From Marivirga arenosa (lineage in GTDB: Bacteria > Bacteroidota > Bacteroidia > Cytophagales > Cyclobacteriaceae): a stretch of DNA of 64,000 nt. The stretch spans positions 808,001 to 872,000 of the forward strand of contig NZ_CP129970.2 of assembly GCF_030503895.2 (NCBI RefSeq). Direction: 5' to 3'. The notes under the pieces were generated by a model, which saw only the letters and a program-made list of their open reading frames with translations, did no database searches and was not told the DNA's origin. The position numbers and the translations under genes are program-made. This document shows positions 16,703-25,714 of this stretch, piece after piece (within the stretch, counting starts at the first letter, position 1; the number at the start of each line of letters is the position of its first letter).

Positions 16703-17683
16703 TTATATTGATAAAATTTTAGCTATTCTTAAATCATCCTTATGAATATCCTTAGGCTGATTCATTATATCTTCAAATTTATTAAAAATGATATCATGAT
16801 GTTTTATTCCCACCATGCTATCTGTTTTTCCTTGGTCTAATCCTTCAACAGCCGCTACTCCCATCTTACTTGCCAACACACGATCAAAGTAAGTTGGTGT
16901 ACCTCCTCTTTGCAAATGTCCTAATATAGTCACTTTTGTATCAAAATAGGAGGATTTTTCCTTCACTTTTTGTGCAATCTCCATTGCCGAGCCAGATTTA
17001 CCTCCTTCAGCAACTATGACTAAACTTGAAGTCTTTTTCTTTTTTTCACCCTTATTGAGCTTTTCAACCAATTCATCTATGGAAGTCTCTTCTTCAGGTA
17101 TGATAATTGAAACCGCACCCCCTGCTATACCGCTACTAATGGCAATATAACCCGAATCTCTTCCCATAACCTCTATAAAGAATAATCGATTGTGAGAAAG
17201 CGCTGTATCTCTTATTTTATCAATAGCTTCCACAGCAGTATTTGTTGCGGTATCATAACCGATCGTATAATCAGTACCGGGTATATCATTATCAATAGTG
17301 CCAGGAATGCATATATAAGGCATTTGGTGCTCAAGATAAAGATGATGCAAACCGGTAAATGAACCATCTCCTCCTATTCCAATTAAAGCATCTATGTTTT
17401 GCTTCTTTAATTGGTCAAAAGCTTTTTGTCTGCCTTCTGGCGTTCTGAATTCCGCGGATCGAGCAGACTTTAACAAAGTTCCGCCTCTTTGAAGGATATT
17501 AGCAACAGATCGAACATTCATATCTTCAAAATCACCTTCAATCATTCCTTCATAACCTCGGTAAATCCCTACAATCTCTTTTCCATAATATATACCTGCT
17601 CTCACTACAGCACGGATCGCTGCATTCATGCCTGGAGCATCACCACCAGATGTAAAAACACCTATTCGATTTATCTTATTCAT
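16703..17683 (-). CDS. pfkA: ATP-dependent 6-phosphofructokinase
   Basis: 326 residues, full length. It phosphorylates fructose 6-phosphate, the committed step of glycolysis. Motifs: GVFTSGGDAPGMNAAIRAVV (ATP site), GGDGSFTGLHHL, and PGTIDNDIPGTDYTIGYDTA with the catalytic Asp; MGRDSGYIA and GHLQRGGTPTYFDR follow. The Gly-Gly-Asp-Gly context indicates ATP rather than pyrophosphate. First gene of the kinase operon, diverging from the NUDIX regulator. Confidence 0.96.
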   Translation of the reverse strand: MNKINRIGVFTSGGDAPGMNAAIRAVVRAGIYYGKEIVGIYRGYEGMIEGDFEDMNVRSVANILQRGGTLLKSARSAEFRTPEGRQKAFDQLKKQNIDALIGIGGDGSFTGLHHLYLEHQMPYICIPGTIDNDIPGTDYTIGYDTATNTAVEAIDKIRDTALSHNRLFFIEVMGRDSGYIAISSGIAGGAVSIIIPEEETSIDELVEKLNKGEKKKKTSSLVIVAEGGKSGSAMEIAQKVKEKSSYFDTKVTILGHLQRGGTPTYFDRVLASKMGVAAVEGLDQGKTDSMVGIKHHDIIFNKFEDIMNQPKDIHKDDLRIAKILSI

Positions 17684-17703
17684 CTAAATTTTATTCAGCC
17701 TGT

Positions 17704-17753
17704 CAAAGATAGTGTAATACGTACACTTAGCCAATAGTATTTTATTATCTTTG
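17704..17753. promoter_or_regulatory. Divergent pfkA / NUDIX-regulator promoters with palindromic operator
   Basis: TATCTTTG appears twice: on the minus strand (17711-17704) toward pfkA and on the plus strand (17746-17753) toward the regulator. Between them is the perfect inverted repeat AGTGTA-ATACG-TACACT (17711-17727). It abuts the pfkA -7 box and covers the -33 area of the regulator promoter, so one bound dimer could act on both directions. Confidence 0.6.
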
Positions 17754-17774
17754 CATGACTAATTGAATAAGAAT

Positions 17775-18503
17775 ATGTCTGAATTCCATTACAACCCACA
17801 CATTTCAGTTGATTGCGTCATTTTTGGATTCGATGACGAAAAAATCAATATTCTCCTTATAAAAAGGAAACAAGAAGGTAAAAATGTATATGCTCTTCCA
17901 GGAGATTTGGTTCAAAAAGGTGAGGACCTGGATGTTGCGGCTTCCAGAGTACTTTATGAATTAACTGGGATGAAAAACTTATATCTAGAACAATTTAAAA
18001 CTTTTGGTTCTCCGGATAGGACTTCTGATCCTGTTGATGTGGAATGGATTAAATCAGTAAGAGAACATCCTGAAGCTAGGGTAATTACAGTAGCTTATAA
18101 TTCACTAGTGAAAACTGATGATTTTGATTATAGACCCTCATCATTTGCTGAAGAAGTATTATGGCACCCAATTGAAAAACCACAAAAACTAGGTTTTGAC
18201 CATAATGAAATAGCGAATACTGGCTGGGCAATGTTAAGAGAAAAAATAAAGAGAGAGCCAATTATTGCTTTTTCATTATTACCCGAAAAATTTACACTAA
18301 GACAGCTTCAGACTCTTTATGAAGCCATTGTTGGGCAAGAGCTAGATAAAAGAAATTTCAGAAAGAGAATGTTAAGAAATAAGTTCTTAATTGCTTTAGA
18401 TGAAAAGGAAACCAATGTATCTCATAAACCTGCTCAATTTTTTAAGTTTGATGAAAACACCTATCGAGAGGATTTTGCAAAAGATCAGTGGTTCTTATTT
18501 TAA
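17775..18503 (+). CDS. NrtR/AraR-like NUDIX transcriptional regulator
   Basis: 242 residues from ATG 17775, chosen over TTG 17763 because the -7 box ends at 17753. The N-terminal NUDIX domain (to about 150) has a box at residues 43-66, GDLVQKGEDLDVAASRVLYE, degenerate relative to G-x5-E-x7-REUxEExGU: the Glu after Arg is Val and one of the EE pair is Leu, so catalysis is probably lost and ligand sensing retained. The C-terminus (FTLRQLQTLYEAIVGQELDKRNFRKRML) is the family's winged helix. Related Bacteroidota proteins control sugar catabolism, and this one faces a sugar-kinase operon. Confidence 0.85.
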   Translation: MSEFHYNPHISVDCVIFGFDDEKINILLIKRKQEGKNVYALPGDLVQKGEDLDVAASRVLYELTGMKNLYLEQFKTFGSPDRTSDPVDVEWIKSVREHPEARVITVAYNSLVKTDDFDYRPSSFAEEVLWHPIEKPQKLGFDHNEIANTGWAMLREKIKREPIIAFSLLPEKFTLRQLQTLYEAIVGQELDKRNFRKRMLRNKFLIALDEKETNVSHKPAQFFKFDENTYREDFAKDQWFLF

Positions 18504-18563
18504 TTAATAACTATTTTTGATTTCAGGCGATTATCTTCATATTCTAGCCTTTAAAATTTCAAT

Positions 18564-20387
18564 ATGTGTGGAATAGCGGGTGCTTGGTCAAATCATAATG
18601 CTTTAGATGAAAGGGATTTTGCTATTGCTTTAAAATTATTAGAGCACAGAGGTCCGGATGAACAACAATTTTTATCTACATCAAATATAAATATTGGAAC
18701 TCAAAGGCTTAAAATAATTGGACTTGATCATGGAAGCCAACCCAAGCATAACAATAAAGGACAATACCTGGTCTTCAACGGGGCTATTTATAATTATCCT
18801 GAAATCGGTAAATCAATAAATTTTCAATCTAATTCTGATACAGATATTTTATTCGAATTAGTTACAAAAAGAGGATTTGAAAATAGTATATCCCTATTAA
18901 ATGGAATGTTTTCAATTGCCTATTATGATGAGCATCTTGATACATTTCTACTTGCTCGAGATAGGATGGGACAAAAACCCTTATATTACTATCATAATCA
19001 GAATACTTTCCTTTTTGCATCTGAAATAAAGAGCCTGAAAAAATTAATGCAGTTGAAAAACATTCCAATTCAACTAAATAAAAATGCTATTTTTCATTAT
19101 TTGTGTTACTCCAATATCCCAGAGCCTGAAACCATATATGAGAATATTTATGCTCTTCCTCCTGCCAGTATTCTAAAATTTAATAAGGGTAATCTTAATA
19201 TAGAATCTTTTTGGAAACACAACTATCGAAAAAATGAAAGCATAAGCTTTCAGGATGCTAAAGAATTGATAAAAGTACAGATTGAAGATGCTGTGAAAAT
19301 TAGATTAAGAGCGGACGTAAAAAAAGGATTATTCTTGTCAGGGGGATGGGATAGTTCAGTAATCGCCATGGAAGCAGCAAAGTTTGATAATCAATTAGCT
19401 ACTTATACAGTAAAATATCCTTTTCAAACTGATCAAAATGAAAGTGAAATCGCTAAAACAACAGCTAAAGAATTTGGATTAAACCATGAAATTATAAGCA
19501 TTGACAAAACTCCAATAGCTTTATTGAATTCCGCTATAAAAACATTTGATCAACCTATGGCGGATAGCAGCGCCTTGCCTAATTTGGCAATTGCTGAAAT
19601 AGCTTCCAAAAAAGTAAAAGTGATGCTGAATGGAGATGGAGGAGATGAGCTTTTTGGTGGTTATAGAAGATATTTTACAGCAAAAAACATCAAAGTTTTA
19701 TCTGCTTTAAAGTATTTCAGTTTTTTGGGTTCAAGTAATAATAGGAAATCGAAATTTGGGTTTTTAAACAGAATCAACAGAATTACTCAATCGAAATTTC
19801 CTGAAAAATATTTATTGTATACCACTGATATGTTCAGAGATATAGATAAAGATCAAATCTTGAATAACGCTAAAACATTTCAATCAGCTGAGCAATTATT
19901 AAGGCCATTTTTAGATGATAAGCTATCAGAGTTGGATCAACTAATGCACTTAGATAGAAACTTCAATTTACTATCTGGTATTTTAGTTAAAATGGATAGA
20001 GCAAGTATGGCATATTCAGTGGAAGCTCGATCACCATTTTTGGATTACAGATTGTTTGAAATCATGAATGCTTTAAGTGAAAGCTATAAAATTAAAGGCT
20101 TTAGCAGAAAGCATTTATTAAAATCAATTTATAAAGACCAACTTCCTAAAGAAGTAACGAAATCAAAAAAAATCTCATTTGAGGCTCCATTAGAGGAATG
20201 GATTAAAAATGATTTTAATGAAATCATACAAGACTTAATATATGATCCAAATGCTAAAATATACCAGTTTATAAACTATAATGAGATTAGCGAATTATTT
20301 AGGGGAAATAAATATCAAGACCGAAATACTTATTATATCCTTTACAGTTTATTAATTTTGGAATTATGGCTTATTGAAAACCAATGA
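18564..20387 (+). CDS. asnB: Asparagine synthase (glutamine-hydrolysing)
   Basis: 607 residues. It begins MCGIAGAWS, so Cys2 is the nucleophile of the class II glutaminase domain (HRGPDEQQ, QRLKIIG, NGAIYNY). The synthetase domain carries the ATP pyrophosphatase loop LSGGWDSSVIA (about 260) and NGDGGDELFGGYRRY (about 357). It converts aspartate to asparagine using glutamine and ATP. Many Bacteroidota AsnB homologues act instead in sugar or peptide biosynthesis, so the exact acceptor is not certain. Its stop overlaps the next start (ATGA). Confidence 0.88.
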   Translation: MCGIAGAWSNHNALDERDFAIALKLLEHRGPDEQQFLSTSNINIGTQRLKIIGLDHGSQPKHNNKGQYLVFNGAIYNYPEIGKSINFQSNSDTDILFELVTKRGFENSISLLNGMFSIAYYDEHLDTFLLARDRMGQKPLYYYHNQNTFLFASEIKSLKKLMQLKNIPIQLNKNAIFHYLCYSNIPEPETIYENIYALPPASILKFNKGNLNIESFWKHNYRKNESISFQDAKELIKVQIEDAVKIRLRADVKKGLFLSGGWDSSVIAMEAAKFDNQLATYTVKYPFQTDQNESEIAKTTAKEFGLNHEIISIDKTPIALLNSAIKTFDQPMADSSALPNLAIAEIASKKVKVMLNGDGGDELFGGYRRYFTAKNIKVLSALKYFSFLGSSNNRKSKFGFLNRINRITQSKFPEKYLLYTTDMFRDIDKDQILNNAKTFQSAEQLLRPFLDDKLSELDQLMHLDRNFNLLSGILVKMDRASMAYSVEARSPFLDYRLFEIMNALSESYKIKGFSRKHLLKSIYKDQLPKEVTKSKKISFEAPLEEWIKNDFNEIIQDLIYDPNAKIYQFINYNEISELFRGNKYQDRNTYYILYSLLILELWLIENQ

Positions 20388-21289
20388 GCATTCAAAAATA
20401 TAAAATCAATAAAATGAGCTATAAAGAAATAGATCCAAAATCAATTAAGACCCCTGAGTTACACGGCTTACTTTTAGGTTCAATAGCACCACGACCTATA
20501 GCTTTTGCAAGTACTATCGATAAAGAAGGAAATGTAAATTTAAGCCCTTTTAGCTTTTTTAACGTTTTTGGAGCAAACCCACCCATACTCATTTTTTCAC
20601 CTGCCAGAAGAGGGCGAAACAATACAACTAAGCACTCTTACGAAAATGTAAAAGAAGTTGCAGAAGTAGTCATAAATATTGCCAATTACCCAATGGTTGA
20701 GCAAATGTCATTATCCTCAACTGAATATGATAAAGGGGTAAATGAATTTATCAAATCAGGTTTAACCGAAGCAAAATCTACAAAGGTTAAGCCCCCAAGA
20801 GTTGCTGAGTCGCCTGTTGCCTTTGAGTGTAAAGTAAATGAAGTAATCGAGACAGGACCAAATGGTGGAGCTGGAAATCTAGTGATTTGTGAAGTAATTC
20901 ATATTCACCTTAATGAAGATATTTTAGATGAAAATGGAAAGGTTGATCCTTTTAAACTAGATCCTATTGGTAGATTAGGTGGTAATTGGTATAGTCGATC
21001 AAAAAATGCTCTTTTTGAAGTTGAAAAGCCTTTGCAAAAGCTTGGAATTGGAGTAGATGCTTTACCAGAGTTTATAAAAAATAGCAAAACACTTAGTGGA
21101 AATGATCTTGGAAAGCTTGGAAACATAGAAAAGCTTCCTACATCAGAAAATTTAAAATCTGTTGAATTTCCAGAAGGATTCGAGAAGGTAGATAATAAAA
21201 CTACTACTGAAGAAATCCATAATCTTGCTCATACTTTATTAGAAAAAGGTAAAGTTATGCAAGCTTGGAAAGTATTACTTAGCCAGTAA
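20384..21289 (+). CDS. Flavin reductase-like, FMN-binding split-barrel protein
   Basis: 301 residues. The core is a flavin reductase-like split barrel: LLGSIAPRPIAFASTIDKEG, NLSPFSFFNVFGANPPILIF and a Gly-rich LGGNWYSRS near 190-200. A C-terminal extension of about 90 residues is helical. These proteins bind FMN and reduce flavin or act as oxidoreductase partners; the partner is unknown. The start at 20384 overlaps the asnB stop by four bases; Met11 (20414, MSYKEIDPKSI) is a plausible alternative. Confidence 0.8.
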   Translation: MSIQKYKINKMSYKEIDPKSIKTPELHGLLLGSIAPRPIAFASTIDKEGNVNLSPFSFFNVFGANPPILIFSPARRGRNNTTKHSYENVKEVAEVVINIANYPMVEQMSLSSTEYDKGVNEFIKSGLTEAKSTKVKPPRVAESPVAFECKVNEVIETGPNGGAGNLVICEVIHIHLNEDILDENGKVDPFKLDPIGRLGGNWYSRSKNALFEVEKPLQKLGIGVDALPEFIKNSKTLSGNDLGKLGNIEKLPTSENLKSVEFPEGFEKVDNKTTTEEIHNLAHTLLEKGKVMQAWKVLLSQ

Positions 21290-21293
21290 ATAC

Positions 21294-21671
21294 TTATTTT
21301 CTAGTGATTTTTCCTTGGCCATTTTTTACATAATGAGCTAAAGGCTTAGGTGTCTTATTCTCCAAACCTGACATATCCAAACTGATTTCTATAGATTTTA
21401 CATCCTTTTTTAGAAAATAATATACCTCAGTAGTACCATATTTCGTGTGTGGAAGTAAGTCAATATGCTTTCTCATTTGGGTCCATAATGTATCATTTAA
21501 TGAAAAAACATAGATTCTATGCACTGGTCCAGTATTATTTTCATTCCTAACAAAAGCCATTTCTTCAAAATCCCCCTCCAATGAATTTACATTTTCTGCT
21601 GTTGAAAGAGAATAAACTATTAACAAAGCAGTAATAAGGAAAACAAACAGAATTATTTTTTTCATACTCAC
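21294..21671 (-). CDS. Exported hypothetical protein
   Basis: 125 residues with one N-terminal hydrophobic segment (KKIILFVFLITALLIVYSL) that may be a signal or anchor. The rest is soluble, with HRIYVFSLNDTLWTQMRKHIDLLPHTKYGTTEVYYFL and a basic tail. No family recognised. It converges with the flavin reductase gene with only 4 bp between stops. Confidence 0.55.
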   Translation of the reverse strand: MSMKKIILFVFLITALLIVYSLSTAENVNSLEGDFEEMAFVRNENNTGPVHRIYVFSLNDTLWTQMRKHIDLLPHTKYGTTEVYYFLKKDVKSIEISLDMSGLENKTPKPLAHYVKNGQGKITRK

Positions 21672-21804
21672 AAATTAACAGAAACTTTTGGAGCTAATAA
21701 CAATTATTATACAATGTAACATATAATAACAAACTAAATTTAAATCTACTTAGCATTTAGTTAAATTTATTATTGAAATATTTTAACCTAAAAATTTTAA
21801 CATT

Positions 21805-22224
21805 ATGAAATTTGATACCAAAAACAACCTTGACAGAGTGATTTGTAAAACGGAATTTCAAGAACAAAACAATTGGATATTTTGTGATTGGGAAGGCTAT
21901 GCAAACGTGGATGCAATAAAAAAATGGGGTCTTGACTTTGCCGATTTAATAAAGAAAACAAAATGCCCTTACTTATTAAATGATGACAGTAAATCAACTG
22001 GTCCGTGGACACAAGCAATGGATTGGATTGAATCTGTATTAATTCCTAAAGTAATGGATGCTGGTCTTAAATATTATGCTCACGTAGTTTCTGCGAATAC
22101 TTTTTCTGAAATGTCAGCAAAAGAATTAAATATGAATATTGGTGGTGTATTAGAAATGGCTACGTTTAAAACTGTAGATGATGCAAAAAAATGGCTTAAA
22201 GAAAAGCAATCCGTTAATGCCTAA
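21805..22224 (+). CDS. STAS/SpoIIAA-like hypothetical protein
   Basis: 139 residues, soluble. The pattern (WIFCDWEGYANVDAIKKWG, CPYLLNDDSKSTGPWTQAMDW, LKYYAHVVSANTFSEMSAKEL, FKTVDDAKKWLKEKQ) resembles SpoIIAA-like proteins common in Bacteroidota. Their role is not established. Monocistronic, with a hairpin terminator at 22240-22267. Confidence 0.55.
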   Translation: MKFDTKNNLDRVICKTEFQEQNNWIFCDWEGYANVDAIKKWGLDFADLIKKTKCPYLLNDDSKSTGPWTQAMDWIESVLIPKVMDAGLKYYAHVVSANTFSEMSAKELNMNIGGVLEMATFKTVDDAKKWLKEKQSVNA

Positions 22225-22239
22225 TTATTAATTTTGGAA

Positions 22240-22267
22240 GGCAGGTTTCCATTAATCTGCCCTTTTT
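22240..22267 (+). terminator. Terminator after the STAS-like gene
   Basis: Stem GGCAG/CTGCC (22240-22244 with 22257-22261), then CTTTTT. The 12-nt loop makes it modest in strength. Confidence 0.6.
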
Positions 22268-22817
22268 ATTCCTTTAATTTTATTTCACATCTCTGGTCTT
22301 GCAATATCTCTTTTTGCTTTTCAAAGGTAAAATCGCTTTTTTCTGCCTCCATTTGTGCTTGATATCCTTTTCTTAAGCTTTTTCTTTTTACGGCTTCAGC
22401 GAACCTTCTCACATCTTCTTTAGTATTTAATCTTAACGGTGGAACCTTCATTACACCACCTTCATCATTTTTAGCAACCATAGTAAAGTAACTTGTGTTA
22501 GTATGTTTTACTATCCCAGTTTTCACATTTTCGGCTATCACTTTAATGCCAACCACCATACTCGAATTGCCAACATAATTTACTGAAGCCATCATGGATA
22601 CTAAATCACCTACTTCAACCGGCTGTAAAAAATCAACATTATCAACAGATACGGTTACACAGTAAGCACCACTGTGTTTAGTAGCTGTTGCATAAGCCAC
22701 TTTATCCATTAAAGACAAAAGGATTCCTCCATGGATTTTACCCCCAAAATTAGCGTATGAAGGTATCATAAGCTCCGTAATAGTAGTTCGTGAATTTTCA
22801 GATGATTTCGGTGTCAT
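22266..22817 (-). CDS. Acyl-CoA thioesterase, hotdog fold (second copy)
   Basis: 183 residues, related to the protein at 4243-4767. Hotdog features are GGKIHGGILLSLMDKVAYATA with the central-helix Asp, and VSVDNVDFLQPVEVGDLVSM. The central helix differs (LMDKVAYATA here, MDIVSAIAAQ there), so the two likely differ in preferred acyl chain. A charged tail from about 150 (RRFAEAVKRKSLRKGYQAQM) is typical of the BACH/YciA group. Confidence 0.85.
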   Translation of the reverse strand: MTPKSSENSRTTITELMIPSYANFGGKIHGGILLSLMDKVAYATATKHSGAYCVTVSVDNVDFLQPVEVGDLVSMMASVNYVGNSSMVVGIKVIAENVKTGIVKHTNTSYFTMVAKNDEGGVMKVPPLRLNTKEDVRRFAEAVKRKSLRKGYQAQMEAEKSDFTFEKQKEILQDQRCEIKLKE

Positions 22818-22942
22818 TTGTAAATGAATTAAACTTTAATTTACAGATTTTTTGATTAAATGTGTATAAACAAAAATCTATTCCAACATAATTAGTTTGA
22901 AAGCGTTAACCGGACAGTCAAAAAATTGAAACATGAACTATT

Positions 22943-23716
22943 ATGAGTTATAAAACTATCATTCTTTTACTACTCTTTCTCATTTTTCAAATTCATTCCT
23001 ACGCTCAAAAATCTTTAGATTCAGCTGAATATTATTTTAAACATAAATATGCAGAAATTAAAGATGGATATGCTACAAGCACAAACATCAATAAAGCAAT
23101 TTATCATTTCAAACAAATAAAAATAGAACCTGAAAGAACCATTGGCTTATTAAAAAGCTTTGAATTCAAAGCTTCATGGACGGATTGCTCACAAAAAGAA
23201 AAAAAGCAGATATACAAAATGGCTATTGATTTAGCTGAAGAAAAGACAAAAGAATTTCCTGAAAATGGGGCAATAGTATATTGGTATGCTGCTAATTATG
23301 CAAGATGGGCCAACATGCTTGATATTGTTGAAGCAGCTCAAAATAATGTTCTAAATGAAATTAAAAACTTATGTCAAAAAGCAATTACGCTAGATGAAAA
23401 TTATAATCAGGCTGGAGCTATACGTTTGTTGGGCGGCATGTATTTAGAAGTACCTAATATTCCCTTAATTCTAGAATGGCCCTCCGATAAAAAAGCCCAA
23501 AAATTACTAAAAAAAGCATACAAAATAGCACCTGAGCATCCAGCGAATCAATTTTTATATGCAAAAGCACTGCATAAAAATGATAAGAATAAAAAGGCAG
23601 AAATTCTATTTAAGGATTTAATTGAAAAGAAAAGCAGAAAGGAATATTACCTGGTAGATGAAAAGTATATAAATAAAGGAAAGGATTATTTTAACGATAA
23701 TTTTAAAGTAGAATAA
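22943..23716 (+). CDS. Exported TPR protein, TatT-like
   Basis: 257 residues with a signal peptide ending HSYAQ. Helical repeats follow: YWYAANYARWANMLDIVEA, then LCQKAITLDENYNQAGAIRLLGGMYLEVPNIPLILEWPSDKKAQKLLKKA. This resembles the TatT (TRAP transporter T-component) family of periplasmic TPR proteins. No TRAP transporter genes are in the window, so a transport role cannot be assumed. Confidence 0.6.
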   Translation: MSYKTIILLLLFLIFQIHSYAQKSLDSAEYYFKHKYAEIKDGYATSTNINKAIYHFKQIKIEPERTIGLLKSFEFKASWTDCSQKEKKQIYKMAIDLAEEKTKEFPENGAIVYWYAANYARWANMLDIVEAAQNNVLNEIKNLCQKAITLDENYNQAGAIRLLGGMYLEVPNIPLILEWPSDKKAQKLLKKAYKIAPEHPANQFLYAKALHKNDKNKKAEILFKDLIEKKSRKEYYLVDEKYINKGKDYFNDNFKVE

Positions 23717-23726
23717 CCCTTTATCA

Positions 23727-23751
23727 TAAAAAAAGCCCCGCGTTGGGGCTT
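23727..23751. terminator. Convergent-gene terminator
   Basis: Stem AAGCCCC/GGGGCTT (23733-23739 with 23745-23751), loop GCGTT. The A run before it gives a strong U tract on the minus strand, so it mainly ends the TerB-like gene. Confidence 0.85.
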
Positions 23752-23755
23752 GCAA

Positions 23756-24151
23756 TTATCTTACTGTATATTTTCTTAATCGAGATTTTAGTTCTTCTCT
23801 ATCACTAGTAATGCTAGGATCACTGTAAATACTTTTAGATAACTCAGCTACAGCTTTCTTTTTATATCCTAATTTTTCAGCTATCTGCTGACAAAACACA
23901 ATCTCACTCTTATAAACTTTACCATCTATTTTCATCAATTGAATGATGTTGTATAGATATTCAAATCTCTGATCTTCAGATAAAGTATCTAAGTTTTTAA
24001 TAGGCTCAGGGTTTTTTATCATTTGATATATTTCATCCTCTGTAACCCCATTAGCCTTACCAACTTTTTCTATCAAGTTAGCTTCTTTGTCAGCCAATTC
24101 ATTATCAATTGTGGCTAATTTAATTAAGATTTTTAGCTGTTCTTTTAACAT
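23756..24151 (-). CDS. TerB-like protein
   Basis: 131 residues, all-helical. The pattern LIKLATIDNELADKEANLIEKVGKANGV... NIIQLMKIDGKVYKSEIVFCQQIAEKLGY shows two repeats, each with an acidic turn (IDNELADKE, IDGKVYKSE), typical of the TerB/DjlA N-terminal domain. These bind metal ions and are linked to tellurite resistance or stress, but a lone TerB domain without ter genes gives no specific role. Ends in a strong terminator. Confidence 0.7.
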   Translation of the reverse strand: MLKEQLKILIKLATIDNELADKEANLIEKVGKANGVTEDEIYQMIKNPEPIKNLDTLSEDQRFEYLYNIIQLMKIDGKVYKSEIVFCQQIAEKLGYKKKAVAELSKSIYSDPSITSDREELKSRLRKYTVR

Positions 24152-24423
24152 GGTTTGAGTTTTAATCTTTTAATTATGTTGTTTCTAATATGTTATAAAT
24201 CAAGTTTTAGCAGTTCGTTCACACTATAGCTTGATTATTCTTTTGCTCATTAAGCACAACTAAGTTAACAATACTTTTGAAAAATCACATTTTTTTAAGC
24301 TCTAATGTAATTATTCAATACTTTTTAAAGTAAAATTTTTATAAGAATTTTTCAAATGCTCAAAATCACCTTTAAATATAGATTAGATTTTTTAAATTAA
24401 AATTTATAGCAAATCAAAGCATT

Positions 24424-25647
24424 ATGAAAAGAGAAAAAATTACTTTTAAAGGGAGTCAGAATACTGAATTATCAGCTGAAATACATTTCCCTGCAGATGA
24501 TTACCCCCATAATTACATTGTATTTGCACATTGCTTTACTTGCAATAAAAACCTTAATGCTGTACGCAATATCATATTAGGTTTAACAAAAAAAGGATTT
24601 GCCGTTTTAAGTTTTGATTTTACAGGTTTAGGACAAAGTGAAGGTGATTTTGCAGACTCGAACTTTTCTTCTAACATAGAAGATATTGTTTTAGCATCTG
24701 AATATCTAGAAAAAAAATACTCCTCTCCAACAATGTTGGTTGGGCATTCCTTAGGAGGTGCAGCAGTGTTAATTGCAGCCGCTAAAATAGATAGTGTTAA
24801 GGCAATTGCCACCATAGGAGCACCAGCTCAGCCTGATCATGTTATTCATTTAATCAAAAATAAGAAAGAGGAAATAATAGAAAGTGGTGAAGCAGAAGTA
24901 AATATTGGCGGAAGATCATTTAAAATTAAAAAGCAATTTTTGGATGATCTTCAAAGTAAAGATAACCTTAGCAAAATTGAAGAATTAAGAAAATCAATTT
25001 TGATTTTACATTCTCCACAGGATGAAACCGTTGACATCTCTAACGCGGCAGCAATTTATGAAAGAGCGCATCACCCTAAAAGTTTTATTTCTTTAGATCA
25101 GGCCGATCATTTATTAAGTGAAAAAGAAGATTCTATTTACAGTGGAGAAGTAATTGCAAGTTGGGCAAAACGATATGTACAATTTAATAAGCAGTCCAAA
25201 ATTTCCACTGATTCTCAAACTGTAGCTTTTATAGGAGGAAAAGATCAAATCTATACTACTCAGATAATTGCAGAAGGTCATCATTTAGTTGCTGATGAAC
25301 CTGAAAAAGTGGGAGGAAACAATTTTGGTACATCTCCTTATGGCTTATTAACTTCAGCGCTTGCAGCTTGTACTGCTATAACATTAAGAATGTATGCCAA
25401 TAGAAAAAATTGGGAGGTGGATGAAATCCTAGTCCATGTCGATCATAATCAAAGATATGATAAGGACAGTAAGGATTGCGAGTCTTCTGATAGTAAAATT
25501 ACTTTTTTTGATAGAACTATAGAAATAAATGGAAATTTGGATGATGAGCAGAAAAAACGATTGATTGAAATAGCCAATAAATGCCCAGTTCATAAAACGC
25601 TGGAAAGCAAAATTAAAGTTGAAACAAAGGAAAAGGATAATAATTAA
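24424..25647 (+). CDS. Fused alpha/beta hydrolase and OsmC-family protein
   Basis: 407 residues. Residues 1-250 form an alpha/beta hydrolase: nucleophile elbow GHSLGGAAVL (Ser about 104), candidate Asp in HSPQDETVDIS, candidate His in DQADHLLSEKE. Residues 270-400 form an OsmC-like domain: TSPYGLLTSALAACTAITLRMYANRK holds the first Cys, and KCPVHKTLES the second, the pair that reduces organic hydroperoxides. The full-length fusion is a known arrangement; a hydrolase releasing an ester and an OsmC part detoxifying peroxide is a reasonable inference. Single gene; promoter not clear. Confidence 0.88.
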   Translation: MKREKITFKGSQNTELSAEIHFPADDYPHNYIVFAHCFTCNKNLNAVRNIILGLTKKGFAVLSFDFTGLGQSEGDFADSNFSSNIEDIVLASEYLEKKYSSPTMLVGHSLGGAAVLIAAAKIDSVKAIATIGAPAQPDHVIHLIKNKKEEIIESGEAEVNIGGRSFKIKKQFLDDLQSKDNLSKIEELRKSILILHSPQDETVDISNAAAIYERAHHPKSFISLDQADHLLSEKEDSIYSGEVIASWAKRYVQFNKQSKISTDSQTVAFIGGKDQIYTTQIIAEGHHLVADEPEKVGGNNFGTSPYGLLTSALAACTAITLRMYANRKNWEVDEILVHVDHNQRYDKDSKDCESSDSKITFFDRTIEINGNLDDEQKKRLIEIANKCPVHKTLESKIKVETKEKDNN

Positions 25648-25714
25648 AATTTGATTTAGAGGATTATCAAAAGAAATATCAAAATTTCTATCTTCATGCA
25701 AATTTTAAATCATC

